A stretch of 64,000 nucleotides of DNA from Streptomyces antibioticus (GCF_002019855.1 NZ_CM007717.1:4364657-4428656); one strand, 5' to 3'; positions 42,962 through 50,279 are shown, numbered from the stretch's first letter. Notes: a model not told the origin generated them from the letters alone. Translations and numbers: made by a program.

Positions 42962-43294
42962 GTGGCCGGCACCCTGAAGAATGTGACCGACGCCGACTTC
43001 GACGAGGTCGTCCTCAAGAGCGACAAGCCCGTCCTGGTGGACTTCTGGGCCGAGTGGTGCGGCCCGTGCCGCCAGATCGCCCCCTCGCTGGAGGCCATCG
43101 CCGCCGAGCACGGCGACAAGATCGAGATCGTCAAGCTCAACATCGACCAGAACCCGGCCACGGCTGCCAAGTACGGCGTCATGTCCATCCCGACCCTGAA
43201 CGTCTACCAGGATGGCGAAGTCGCCAAGACGATCGTCGGTGCCAAGCCAAAGGCCGCGCTCGTCCGCGACCTGGAGACCTTCATCTCCGAGTGA
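42962..43294 (+). CDS. trxA: Thioredoxin
   Basis: A 110-residue thioredoxin with the active site Trp32-Cys33-Gly-Pro-Cys36 in DFWAEWCGPCRQIAPSLEAIA and the cis-proline loop in YGVMSIPTLNVYQDGE. It is the reductant partner of the TrxB enzyme just upstream, reducing protein disulfides in the cytoplasm. GTG 42962 follows AAGGAGCCCCCT, a good ribosome-binding site. The trxBA unit ends at a parS and a terminator at 43337. Confidence 0.98.
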   Translation: MAGTLKNVTDADFDEVVLKSDKPVLVDFWAEWCGPCRQIAPSLEAIAAEHGDKIEIVKLNIDQNPATAAKYGVMSIPTLNVYQDGEVAKTIVGAKPKAALVRDLETFISE

Positions 43295-43321
43295 CGCCGG
43301 ACCGTCGAGCCGACGGTCGAT

Positions 43322-43335
43322 GTTTCACGTGAAAC
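43322..43335. promoter_or_regulatory. parS: parS (perfect)
   Basis: A perfect GTTTCACGTGAAAC directly after trxA and directly before a terminator hairpin. Confidence 0.95.
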
Positions 43336-43336
43336 A

Positions 43337-43370
43337 CGAAGGGGCCAACCCGAATGGGCTGGCCCCTTCG
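43337..43370. terminator. Bidirectional terminator between trxA and the GNAT gene
   Basis: A 15-bp stem (43337-43351 with 43356-43370) with one A/C mismatch and a GAAT loop, between convergent genes. Confidence 0.88.
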
Positions 43371-43382
43371 CATGCGCCGGTT

Positions 43383-44000
43383 TCACAGCGGGCGCAGCGC
43401 CGGTTCCTTCCGGGCGCCTCCCAGCAGCCGGTCCAGCGCCATCTCCATGTCTTCCTTCCAGGAGAGGGTGGTCCGCAGCTCCAGCCGCAGCCGGGGATGG
43501 GAGGGGTGCGGCCGCACGGTCTTGAAGCCGACGGCCAGCAGATGCTCGGCCGGCAGCAGACAGCCCGGGTCCTTCCAGCGGGCGTCGCCGAACGCCTCGA
43601 TCGCTCGGAAGTTCCGTCGCAGCAGATCCTTGGCGACCGTCTGGACCATCACGCGTCCCAGCCCCTGCCCCTGGTAGCCCGGCATGATGAACGCGGTCAT
43701 CAATTGGACGGCGTCGGGTGACACCGGGCTCGTGGGGAACGCCGTCGACCGCGGCACATAGGCGGGCGGGGCGTAGAGCACAAAGCCCACGGGCACGTCG
43801 TCGACATAGACGACCCGGCCGCAGGAGCCCCAGTCCAGCAGGACGGCGGAGATCCAGGACTCCTTCTCCAGGGCGGCGGTACCGGCCTTTATCGCGGCTT
43901 CGCCGCTGACGGGGTCCAGCTCCCAGAAGACGCATCCGCGGCAGCGCTGGGGGAGGTCCTGAAGGTTGTCCAGCGTGAGCGGTACGAGCCGACGCCCCAT
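43383..44000 (-). CDS. GNAT-family acetyltransferase near parB
   Basis: A 205-residue single GNAT domain with the acetyl-CoA loop MPGYQGQGLGRVMVQTVAKDLLRR and the start MGRRLVPLTLDNLQDLPQRCRGCVFWELDPVSGEAA, which is a recurring Streptomyces sequence at this position. Function unknown. In mycobacteria the wall regulator gene cwlM lies between trxA and parB; here this GNAT gene occupies the interval instead. ATG 44000 follows AAGGA nine bases upstream. Its 5' end overlaps a small predicted membrane protein gene that has its own strong ribosome-binding site. Confidence 0.88.
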   Translation of the reverse strand: MGRRLVPLTLDNLQDLPQRCRGCVFWELDPVSGEAAIKAGTAALEKESWISAVLLDWGSCGRVVYVDDVPVGFVLYAPPAYVPRSTAFPTSPVSPDAVQLMTAFIMPGYQGQGLGRVMVQTVAKDLLRRNFRAIEAFGDARWKDPGCLLPAEHLLAVGFKTVRPHPSHPRLRLELRTTLSWKEDMEMALDRLLGGARKEPALRPL

Positions 44001-44146
44001 GAAGGCTGATCCTCGCTTCCTTCGCCCGCTGCCTCACGAGCGGCGGTCAGAGCACTGTGTTCTCTGAGCAGACTGCCGACGAAGCCGCCGACGGCGCCCA
44101 GCCCCAACCCCGCGCTCACCAGTCCGGTCCGGCTCATCGTTCGCAT
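43889..44146 (-). CDS. Candidate small membrane protein overlapping the GNAT gene
   Basis: An 85-residue reading frame that begins 146 bases upstream of the GNAT start and overlaps its first 37 codons in another frame. In favour: ATG 44146 is preceded by GGGAGGCGGGGGCC, a near-ideal ribosome-binding site, and the first 50 residues (MRTMSRTGLVSAGLGLGAVGGFVGSLLREHS) look like a single-helix membrane anchor. Against: the C-terminal half overlaps known coding sequence in a shadow frame and is low in character. It may be a real small gene with its last part overlapping, or a leader translated to couple the GNAT gene. Confidence 0.4.
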   Translation of the reverse strand: MRTMSRTGLVSAGLGLGAVGGFVGSLLREHSALTAAREAAGEGSEDQPSWGVGSYRSRWTTFRTSPSAAADASSGSWTPSAAKPR

Positions 44147-44246
44147 GGCCCCCGCCTCCCGGTCCGACTACTGCCTCGGTGGTGCGCCATAACCCCACGG
44201 CATCGTATCCACCCAGCGATTCCATCGATACCGCCTGAAAGCAAAG

Positions 44247-44286
44247 AGCGAGCCGTGTTCCGGACACACCGGACACGACTCGCTCA
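44247..44286 (-). terminator. Terminator of parB
   Basis: An imperfect stem of about 17 pairs (GAGCGAG...CCGG paired with CCGG...CTCGCTC) interrupted by a small bulge, 20 bases after the parB stop on the minus strand. Confidence 0.75.
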
Positions 44287-44306
44287 GAGCGTCTGCGGAC
44301 CTCGGC

Positions 44307-45407
44307 TCACTCCTCCGTGTCGTCCTCCGAGTCCCCTTCCAGGCCCCGGGGAAGGACCGGGCCCTCGCCGGGGGCGAGGGTGCCGAGGATCCGCTCCAGG
44401 TCCTCCATGGAGGCGAACTCCACGGTGATCTTGCCCTTCTTCTGGCCCAGGTCGACCTTCACCCGCGTCTCGAAGCGGTCGGAGAGCCGGGTCGCCAGAT
44501 CGGTCAGCGCCGGGGAGACCCGGCCGCCGGCCCGCGGGCCCTTGGCGCGCTGGGCGCTCTGGGGGCGGGACCCCATCAGGGTCACGATCTCCTCGACGGC
44601 CCGCACCGAGAGCCCTTCGGCCACGATCCGGTGGGCCAGCCGGTCCTGCTCCTCCGAGTCGTCCACGGAGAGCAGAGCGCGGGCGTGACCGGCGGAGAGC
44701 ACTCCGGCCGCGACCCGGCGCTGTACCGCCGGGGAGAGCTTCAGCAGACGCAGGGTGTTGGAGACCTGCGGGCGGGACCGGCCGATACGGTCCGCGAGCT
44801 GGTCGTGCGTGCAGTTGAAGTCCTTGAGCAGTTGGTCGTAGGCGGCCGCCTCTTCCAACGGGTTCAGCTGGGCCCGGTGGAGGTTCTCCAACAGGGCGTC
44901 CAGGAGAAGCTTCTCGTCGTCGGTGGCCCGCACGATCGCCGGGATCGCCTCCAGGCCCGCCTCACGGCAGGCCCGCCAGCGCCGCTCACCCATGATCAGC
45001 TCATAGCGGCCGGGGCCGAGCTGCCGTACGACGACCGGCTGGAGCAGACCGACCTCCTGGATGGAGGTGATCAGTTCGTGCAGCGCATCCTCGTCGAAGA
45101 CCTCACGCGGCTGGCGCGGGTTCGGCGTGATGTCGTCGAGAGGGATCTCCGCGAAGTGCGCGCCGATGGGAGGCGCGGGCGTCTCCACGACGCTGATCGA
45201 CAGCGATTCCTCTGTTTCACGTGAAACAGGCGGCAGCGTGGCCACCTTCGCCGCGGCCACCCCGCGTTCACTCGTCAGGACCGGGCCGGTCGCCGGGGAC
45301 ACAGCACCGCTGCCTCCCACGGCGGACTGCGCCGGGTTCTTCTCCGTCGGGGCAGCAGGGATCAGTGCGCCAAGGCCACGGCCCAACCCCCTCCGTCGCT
45401 CACTCAC
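44307..45407 (-). CDS. parB: Chromosome partitioning protein ParB
   Basis: A 366-residue ParB. An N-terminal basic tail (MSERRRGLGRGLGALIPAAP, the ParA-activating segment), then the CTPase domain with ITPNPRQPREVFDEDALHELITSIQEVGLLQPVVVRQLG and the CTP-binding IMGERRWRACREAGL, then a helix-turn-helix (THDQLADRIGRSRPQVSNTLRLLKL) that reads parS, and a C-terminal dimerisation domain. ParB loads at the parS sites spread over this region and slides as a clamp. It overlaps parA by four bases. A perfect parS is embedded in its own 5' part, encoding VSRET. Confidence 0.98.
   Translation of the reverse strand: MSERRRGLGRGLGALIPAAPTEKNPAQSAVGGSGAVSPATGPVLTSERGVAAAKVATLPPVSRETEESLSISVVETPAPPIGAHFAEIPLDDITPNPRQPREVFDEDALHELITSIQEVGLLQPVVVRQLGPGRYELIMGERRWRACREAGLEAIPAIVRATDDEKLLLDALLENLHRAQLNPLEEAAAYDQLLKDFNCTHDQLADRIGRSRPQVSNTLRLLKLSPAVQRRVAAGVLSAGHARALLSVDDSEEQDRLAHRIVAEGLSVRAVEEIVTLMGSRPQSAQRAKGPRAGGRVSPALTDLATRLSDRFETRVKVDLGQKKGKITVEFASMEDLERILGTLAPGEGPVLPRGLEGDSEDDTEE
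45214..45227. promoter_or_regulatory. parS: parS (perfect) inside parB
   Basis: A perfect GTTTCACGTGAAAC in the 5' part of parB, read in frame on the minus strand as Val-Ser-Arg-Glu-Thr. Confidence 0.95.
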
Positions 45408-46477
45408 TGGATCCCCTCCACCATGCTCGGATTGTTCTGGGCGCCGATATGGGCGTGTGTGCTGTCGTAGCTGATGCCGACGCCTCTCAGCGCGATCTCT
45501 CGGGCCGCCTCAAGGTAGGAGAGGGCACCGCTCGACCCTGGATCGTAGGTCAGCACCGTCTGCCCATAGCTCGGCGCCTCGGAGATACGGACCGAGCGGG
45601 GAATGCTCGTCCGCAGCACCTCCTCGCCGAAGTGGGTGCGCACCTCTTCCGCGACCTGGGACGCGAGGCGCGTCCGGCCGTCGTACATGGTGAGCAGGAT
45701 GGTCGACACATGCAGGGAGGGGTTGAGGTGCCCCCGTACCAGGTCGACGTTGCGCAGGAGCTGACCCAGGCCCTCCAGCGCGTAGTACTCGCACTGGATC
45801 GGGATGAGGACCTCCGCGCCGGCCACCAGTGCGTTGACCGTCAGCAGGCCGAGGGACGGCGGGCAGTCGATGAGGACATAGTCCAGCGGCTGCTCATACG
45901 CCTGGATGGCCCGCTGGAGCCGGCTCTCCCGGGCCACCAGGGACACCAGCTCGATCTCCGCACCGGCGAGATCGATCGTGGCGGGGGCGCAGAAGAGACC
46001 CTCGACATCGGGGACCGGCTGGACGACCTCCGCCAGCGGGCGGCTGTCGACCAGGACGTCATAGATCGACGGGACCTCGGCATGGTGGTCGATCCCGAGC
46101 GCAGTGGACGCATTGCCCTGCGGGTCGAGATCGATCACCAGGACGCGGCCGCCATGGAGGGCCAGGGAAGCGGCAAGGTTGACGGTCGTCGTCGTCTTGC
46201 CCACCCCGCCCTTCTGGTTGGCGACGACGATGATCCGGGTCTGCTCTGGACGTGGCAGACCCTCGCCGGCGCGGCCCAGTGCCTCCACCGCCAGTTGGGC
46301 AGCACGACCGATCGGGGTGTCGTCCATCGGGGGCGGTGTTTCACGTGAAACATCCTCCCCCAAGGACTCGGTACGGGGACCGGGGACCGGGTCGGCCATC
46401 GGTCCCGCGATGTTGGCGTCGGACCGCAAGGATTCACTCTCCTCGACTTCAAGCTCGCAATGAACAGAGCCTGCCAT
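45404..46477 (-). CDS. parA: Chromosome partitioning ATPase ParA
   Basis: A 357-residue Walker-type ATPase that works with ParB to move origins, important for segregation into spores. The deviant Walker A is VVANQKGGVGKTTTTVNLAAS with Lys94, followed by DLDPQGNASTALG (switch) and DYVLIDCPPSLGLLTVNAL (Walker B). ATG 46477 begins MAGSVHCELEVEE, which I recognise as the usual Streptomyces start; the frame is open 58 codons further up to an ATG at 46651, a region that carries DnaA boxes and a parS and is more likely regulatory. Upstream in the same direction is rsmG; downstream parB overlaps by four bases. A parS encoding VSRET lies in the 5' part. Confidence 0.95.
   Translation of the reverse strand: MAGSVHCELEVEESESLRSDANIAGPMADPVPGPRTESLGEDVSRETPPPMDDTPIGRAAQLAVEALGRAGEGLPRPEQTRIIVVANQKGGVGKTTTTVNLAASLALHGGRVLVIDLDPQGNASTALGIDHHAEVPSIYDVLVDSRPLAEVVQPVPDVEGLFCAPATIDLAGAEIELVSLVARESRLQRAIQAYEQPLDYVLIDCPPSLGLLTVNALVAGAEVLIPIQCEYYALEGLGQLLRNVDLVRGHLNPSLHVSTILLTMYDGRTRLASQVAEEVRTHFGEEVLRTSIPRSVRISEAPSYGQTVLTYDPGSSGALSYLEAAREIALRGVGISYDSTHAHIGAQNNPSMVEGIQ
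46338..46351. promoter_or_regulatory. parS: parS (perfect) inside parA
   Basis: A perfect GTTTCACGTGAAAC in the 5' part of parA, again encoding Val-Ser-Arg-Glu-Thr in frame. Confidence 0.95.
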
Positions 46478-46513
46478 GCCTTCGGGGTCGCGAACCAGTG
46501 AGGCCAGGGGTTC

Positions 46514-46540
46514 TGTGGAGAAATCCACCTCTGTGGACAA
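46514..46540. promoter_or_regulatory. DnaA-box pair upstream of parA
   Basis: TTGTCCACA on the minus strand (46532-46540, perfect consensus) and TTCTCCACA on the minus strand (46514-46522). They lie 37-63 bases upstream of the chosen parA start, where a promoter would be expected. DnaA control of parA is inference. Confidence 0.6.
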
Positions 46541-46635
46541 CTCCCGTCCCTTATCGAGTGAACCTAGGGGCTTGCGGTCGCGGGGTTCAGCAGCGGCGCG
46601 ACCGCGGCTGATGATGCCGTGGAGCAATGAGCGAC

Positions 46636-46649
46636 GTTTCACGTGAAAC
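46636..46649. promoter_or_regulatory. parS: parS (perfect) in the rsmG-parA spacer
   Basis: A perfect GTTTCACGTGAAAC between rsmG and parA. It is the parS copy nearest to oriC in the window. Confidence 0.95.
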
Positions 46650-46731
46650 ACGATGCCCAGCGCTCGCTGCCGAACGGCCGCGACACTCCGTCATACGTGG
46701 ACCGGGCAGCTTGGGTGGAGTATCGCCGTCC

Positions 46732-47448
46732 TCAGCGACGGCGGCGGGTCCGCCCGGTGCGGGCCGCCTTGGCCCGCTTGGCGGCGAAGCGGACACCGCC
46801 GGGGCTCTCCCCGACCTCGACCCGCACCACCGTGGAGAGCGGATCGACCACGTCCTCACCGACATGGAGGATCGAGGTGCCGACCGCGCCGAGCTTGCTC
46901 AGGGCGGTGGCCGCGCTCTTCAGCTCCTCCTCGGCGGTGTCGCCCTTGAGGGCGAGCATCTCGCCGTAGGGCCGCAGCAGCGGGATACCCCAGGTGGCCA
47001 GACGGTCCAGCGGGGCCACGGCGCGGGCGGTGACGACATGGACCGGCGGAAGCTTGCCCATGACCTCCTCGGCGCGGCCGCGGACCACGGTCACATGGTC
47101 CAGGCCCAGCAGCTCGACGACCTCGGTGAGGAAGTTGGTGCGCCGCAGCAGCGGCTCCAGCAGGGTGATCTTGAGGTCTTCGCGCACCAGCGCCAGCGGG
47201 ATGCCGGGCAGTCCGGCGCCCGATCCGACGTCGCACACGGTCACGCTCTCGGGCACGACCTCGGAGAGGACCGCGCAGTTCAGGATGTGCCTCTCCCACA
47301 GCCGGGGCACCTCACGCGGGCCGATGAGCCCGCGCTGCACTCCTGCCTCGGCAAGGAGCTCGGCGTACCGGACCGCGTCCGCGTAGCGATCGCCGAATAC
47401 CTCGCGTGCCACTTCAGGCGCAGGGGGGAGCTCCGCTGCCTCCGTCAC
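46732..47448 (-). CDS. rsmG: 16S rRNA (guanine-N7) methyltransferase RsmG
   Basis: A 238-residue SAM-dependent enzyme that methylates G527 of 16S rRNA (E. coli numbering); loss gives low-level streptomycin resistance in Streptomyces. The SAM motif is VTVCDVGSGAGLPGIPLALVREDLKITLLEPLLRRTNFL, and the RWERHILN-like segment reads PRLWERHILNCAVL. A basic tail (KRAKAARTGRTRRRR) ends the protein. GTG 47448 is chosen because GGAAGGAC lies seven to eight bases upstream; an ATG at 47472 would add eight residues without a site. It stands behind a terminator that separates it from jag, and leads into parA. Confidence 0.95.
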   Translation of the reverse strand: MTEAAELPPAPEVAREVFGDRYADAVRYAELLAEAGVQRGLIGPREVPRLWERHILNCAVLSEVVPESVTVCDVGSGAGLPGIPLALVREDLKITLLEPLLRRTNFLTEVVELLGLDHVTVVRGRAEEVMGKLPPVHVVTARAVAPLDRLATWGIPLLRPYGEMLALKGDTAEEELKSAATALSKLGAVGTSILHVGEDVVDPLSTVVRVEVGESPGGVRFAAKRAKAARTGRTRRRR

Positions 47449-47516
47449 GGGGACCGTCCTTCCGTACCGCATCAGCGCGTCCAGCGCCGACCACCAGAAC
47501 TACAGGCTGACAAAGA

Positions 47517-47547
47517 CCGGCCCCGTCTGCGCAACAGACGGGGCCGG
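47517..47547 (-). terminator. Terminator between jag and rsmG
   Basis: A perfect 13-bp GC-rich stem (47517-47529 with 47535-47547), loop CGCAA; on the minus strand it is followed by TCTTTGTC. It should end the rpmH-to-jag transcript and leave rsmG-parA-parB on their own promoter. Confidence 0.88.
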
Positions 47548-47580
47548 GGACAACGTACGTACCGAATCAGACAGGCCGAA

Positions 47581-48093
47581 TCAGTTGGGCAGAACGACGA
47601 CGAAGCGCTGCGGCTCCTCGCCCTCCGACTCGCTGCGGAGCCCCGCGGCCTTGACCGCGTCGTGGACCACCTTGCGCTCGAAGGGGGTCATCGGCTTCAG
47701 CTTGACGGGCTCGCCGCTGTTCTTCGCGTCGGAGGCGGCCTTGGCGCCCAGCTCCGACAGCTCGGCACGCTTCTGGGCCCGGTATCCGGCGATGTCCAGC
47801 ATCAGCCGGCTGCGGTCACCGGTCTCCCGGTGCACGGCCAGGCGCGTCAGCTCCTGAAGCGCCTCCAGCACCTCGCCGTCCCGGCCGACCAGCTTCTGGA
47901 GGTCGCGGCCGCCCGCGTCACTGATGATCGACACCGAGGCGCGGTCGGCTTCGACGTCCATGTCGATGTCGCCGTCGAGATCGGCGATGTCCAGCAGACC
48001 CTCGAGGTAGTCCGCGGCGATCTCGCCCTCCTGCTCCAGGCGGGAAAGGGTGTCTGCACCCTCGGCGGCGGCGGAGGTGGTGCCTTCCGTCAC
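47581..48093 (-). CDS. jag: Jag/KhpB-family RNA-binding protein (KH-R3H)
   Basis: A 170-residue protein with a KH-like domain (DRASVSIISDAGGRDLQKLVGRDGEVLEALQELTRLAVHRETG) and a C-terminal R3H domain (MTPFERKVVHDAVKAAGLRSESEGEEPQRFVVVLP). The family binds RNA and, in firmicutes, influences cell elongation; its constant place after yidC hints at a link with membrane protein biogenesis. It starts 15 bases after yidC. The N-terminal jag domain present in some homologues is reduced here to a short acidic segment. Confidence 0.94.
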   Translation of the reverse strand: MTEGTTSAAAEGADTLSRLEQEGEIAADYLEGLLDIADLDGDIDMDVEADRASVSIISDAGGRDLQKLVGRDGEVLEALQELTRLAVHRETGDRSRLMLDIAGYRAQKRAELSELGAKAASDAKNSGEPVKLKPMTPFERKVVHDAVKAAGLRSESEGEEPQRFVVVLPN

Positions 48094-48108
48094 GGGATGG
48101 GCTCCTTC

Positions 48109-49395
48109 TTACTTCTTGGACGGGGACTTGGGGCGCTGCGGGCCGCCCTTGCGCTGCCCGGACTGGGCCTTGCTGCGGCCGCCTCCGCTTCCGGGCTTGG
48201 ACCCGGTCTGCTTGGCGGCGCCGGCCTGCTTGGGGGCACCGGAGGGCGTGGCGTCCTCGGGCTGGTCGGACTTGGTCAGCGAGGTCGTCTCACCGGCCGC
48301 CTTGGGGCCGCCCTGGCGCTGGGACTTGCTCTGCCGCTTGGGCTGCTGACGCCGGGCGGCCGCGGTCGAAGGCGTGCCGTCCTCGGTCTCGCCGACGGCC
48401 TGGGACTCGCCCTTGATCACATTGCCGTCGGCCTGGGCTGCGAGGCCCACCTTGGTCAGACCGTTGATGAACTTGCGCTCGGCGTCGTTGCGGTCCCGGC
48501 CCTTGGCCACGATCGCCTTGACGATGGCCTTCTCACCGCGGCCACGGGTCTTGCCGTGGTGGGAGACCCGCTTGTACAGGCGCTCCAGGTAGGCGGCCTG
48601 GGCCTTGGAACCCGGGGTCGGGTTGTTGTGGATCACATACATCTGCTGGCCCATGGTCCACACGTTGGTGGTCAGCCAGTAGACGAGGACACCGACCGGG
48701 AAGTTGATGCCGAAGACGGCGAACATGATCGGGAAGACGTACATCAGCATCTTCTGCTGCTGCATGAACGGCGTCTTCACCGTGGTGTCGACGTTCTTCG
48801 TCATGAGCTGGCGCTGCGTGTAGAACTGCGACGCCGACATCAGGACGATCATGACCGCGGTGACGATGCGGACCGTGGTCAGCGAGGCGTCGAGCGCCGC
48901 GACCTCGGAGGCGCTGTCGGTGAACTTCGCGGCCAGCGGGGCACCGAAGATGTGCGCCTTCTGCGCGCTCTCCAGCAGGCTCTGGTTGATGACACCGATG
49001 GTGTCGTTGTTCGCGATGCTGTTGAGCACGTGGTACAGCGCGAAGAAGAACGGAGACTGCGCCAGGATGGGAAGGCACGAGGAGAGCGGGTTGGTACCCG
49101 TCTCCTTGTACAGCTTCATCATCTCTTCGGACTGGCGCTGCCGGTCGTTCTTGTAGCGCTCCTGGATCTTCTTCATCTCCGGCTGGAGCGTCTGCATGGC
49201 CCGCGTGGCCTTGATCTGCTTCACGAAGAGCGGGATCAGGCAGATACGGATCAGAATCACCAGAGACACGATGGACAGGCCCCAGGCCCACCCCGTGTCA
49301 GGGCCGAAGATGGCTCCGTACACCGAGTGGAACTGGACGATGACCCAGGAAACGGGTGTCGTGATGAAGCTGAAGAGGCTGGCAATCGTGTCCAC
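48109..49395 (-). CDS. yidC: Membrane protein insertase YidC/Oxa1
   Basis: A 428-residue insertase. Five core helices follow the short actinobacterial N-terminus (MDTIASLFSFITTPVSWVIVQFHSVYGAIFG), with the cytoplasmic helical hairpin IKATRAMQTLQPEMKKIQERYKNDRQRQSEEMMKLYKE, the conserved NPLSSCLPILAQSPFFFALY helix, and VLVYWLTTNVWTMGQQM at the end of the core. A long basic, Gln/Ser/Lys-rich C-terminal tail (about 300-428) is typical of actinobacteria and binds ribosomes. It is three bases after yidD, so the two are translationally coupled. Confidence 0.96.
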   Translation of the reverse strand: MDTIASLFSFITTPVSWVIVQFHSVYGAIFGPDTGWAWGLSIVSLVILIRICLIPLFVKQIKATRAMQTLQPEMKKIQERYKNDRQRQSEEMMKLYKETGTNPLSSCLPILAQSPFFFALYHVLNSIANNDTIGVINQSLLESAQKAHIFGAPLAAKFTDSASEVAALDASLTTVRIVTAVMIVLMSASQFYTQRQLMTKNVDTTVKTPFMQQQKMLMYVFPIMFAVFGINFPVGVLVYWLTTNVWTMGQQMYVIHNNPTPGSKAQAAYLERLYKRVSHHGKTRGRGEKAIVKAIVAKGRDRNDAERKFINGLTKVGLAAQADGNVIKGESQAVGETEDGTPSTAAARRQQPKRQSKSQRQGGPKAAGETTSLTKSDQPEDATPSGAPKQAGAAKQTGSKPGSGGGRSKAQSGQRKGGPQRPKSPSKK

Positions 49396-49398
49396 TAA

Positions 49399-49752
49399 TC
49401 ATGCTCCTTGGGCATGGGACGGTGTCTCTGCGGCCGGGCTCGAAGAAGGGTGCTCCTCGGTGGCCGTTTCGGCGGCGGAGGTCCCGCCCCTGCGTGCACG
49501 CCAGGCGTCCCGCAGCATTTCGTGCCACCGCGGGCGCTTCCGCGGCGGGACATGATCCACACCCCCCAGCGACCACGGGTTGCACCGCAGAATGCGCCAG
49601 GCGGTGAGTGCCGTCCCCTTGATCGCGCCGTGCCGGTCGATGGCCGTGTAGCCGTAGTGGGAGCACGACGGGTAGTACTTGCAGACCGGCCCGAGCAGCG
49701 GACTGATCGTCCACTGGTAGAGCTTGATCAGAGCCAGCAGCGGGTACTTCAT
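49399..49752 (-). CDS. yidD: Membrane protein insertion efficiency factor YidD
   Basis: A 117-residue protein with the small YidD core MKYPLLALIKLYQWTISPLLGPVCKYYPSCSHYGYTAIDRHGAIKGTALTAWRILRCNPWSLGGVDHVP, including its three conserved cysteines. The remaining 45 residues are an acidic/Ser-rich tail often seen in actinobacteria. It overlaps rnpA by four bases and lies three bases before yidC. Family role: aids YidC-dependent insertion. Confidence 0.94.
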   Translation of the reverse strand: MKYPLLALIKLYQWTISPLLGPVCKYYPSCSHYGYTAIDRHGAIKGTALTAWRILRCNPWSLGGVDHVPPRKRPRWHEMLRDAWRARRGGTSAAETATEEHPSSSPAAETPSHAQGA

Positions 49753-50120
49753 CGCGCGCCCCCTCCCGACAGCCGCTGCAAGGCGGCATCGAGGTCGTGG
49801 GCCAGTTGTGCGTGGTCGGCGTCACCCGCGCCGGGCAGCGCCCGTACGACTACCAGGCTACCGGGGGGCAACAGAACGATTCGCTCGCGCATCAGGTGAC
49901 GCAGTCTGCGCTTCACCTTGTTGCGCACCACCGCTCCACCCACAGCCTTGCTCACGACGAAACCCGCACGTGCCGGGGGAGCGCTCTCCCCAGGCGCGTG
50001 CGGGTCCGTGTCACCGCTTCGAAGATGGACCACGAGGGTCGGGCGGCCTGCCCGACGACCTCGTCGTACCGCGGTCGCGAAGTCCTCGCGCCGCCTCAGC
50101 CGATGCTCGGTAGGCAGCAC
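49749..50120 (-). CDS. rnpA: Ribonuclease P protein component
   Basis: A 123-residue basic protein that supports the RNase P ribozyme in tRNA 5' maturation. The start MLPTEHRLRRREDFATAVRRGRRAGRPTLVVHL and the RNR motif GFVVSKAVGGAVVRNKVKRRLRHLMRE are diagnostic. GTG 50120 is used. It lies 21 bases after rpmH and overlaps yidD. Confidence 0.96.
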   Translation of the reverse strand: MLPTEHRLRRREDFATAVRRGRRAGRPTLVVHLRSGDTDPHAPGESAPPARAGFVVSKAVGGAVVRNKVKRRLRHLMRERIVLLPPGSLVVVRALPGAGDADHAQLAHDLDAALQRLSGGGAR

Positions 50121-50141
50121 GACGTCATGACCTGATCAGGC

Positions 50142-50279
50142 TCAGGCGGACAGGCTGGCGCGACCCTTGCTGCGGCGGTTCGCGAGAATCGCGCGGCCGG
50201 CACGGGTGCGCATCCGCAGGCGGAAGCCGTGGGTCTTGGCGCGACGGCGGTTGTTCGGCTGGAAGGTGCGCTTGCTCAC
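50142..50279 (-). CDS. rpmH: 50S ribosomal protein bL34
   Basis: A 45-residue highly basic protein read from GTG 50279 to the stop at 50142: V(M)SKRTFQPNNRRRAKTHGF, then RLRMRTRAGRAILANRRSKG and RASLSA. This is the complete bL34 signature. It is the first gene of the rpmH-rnpA-yidD-yidC-jag unit, which runs leftward away from dnaA. Confidence 0.97.
   Translation of the reverse strand: MSKRTFQPNNRRRAKTHGFRLRMRTRAGRAILANRRSKGRASLSA

Noticed and set aside
46478..46651. Longer ParA with 58 extra N-terminal residues from ATG 46651
   Set aside because: The extension overlaps a parS and DnaA boxes, has no conserved sequence, and ParA homologues begin near MAGSVHC; not fully excluded.
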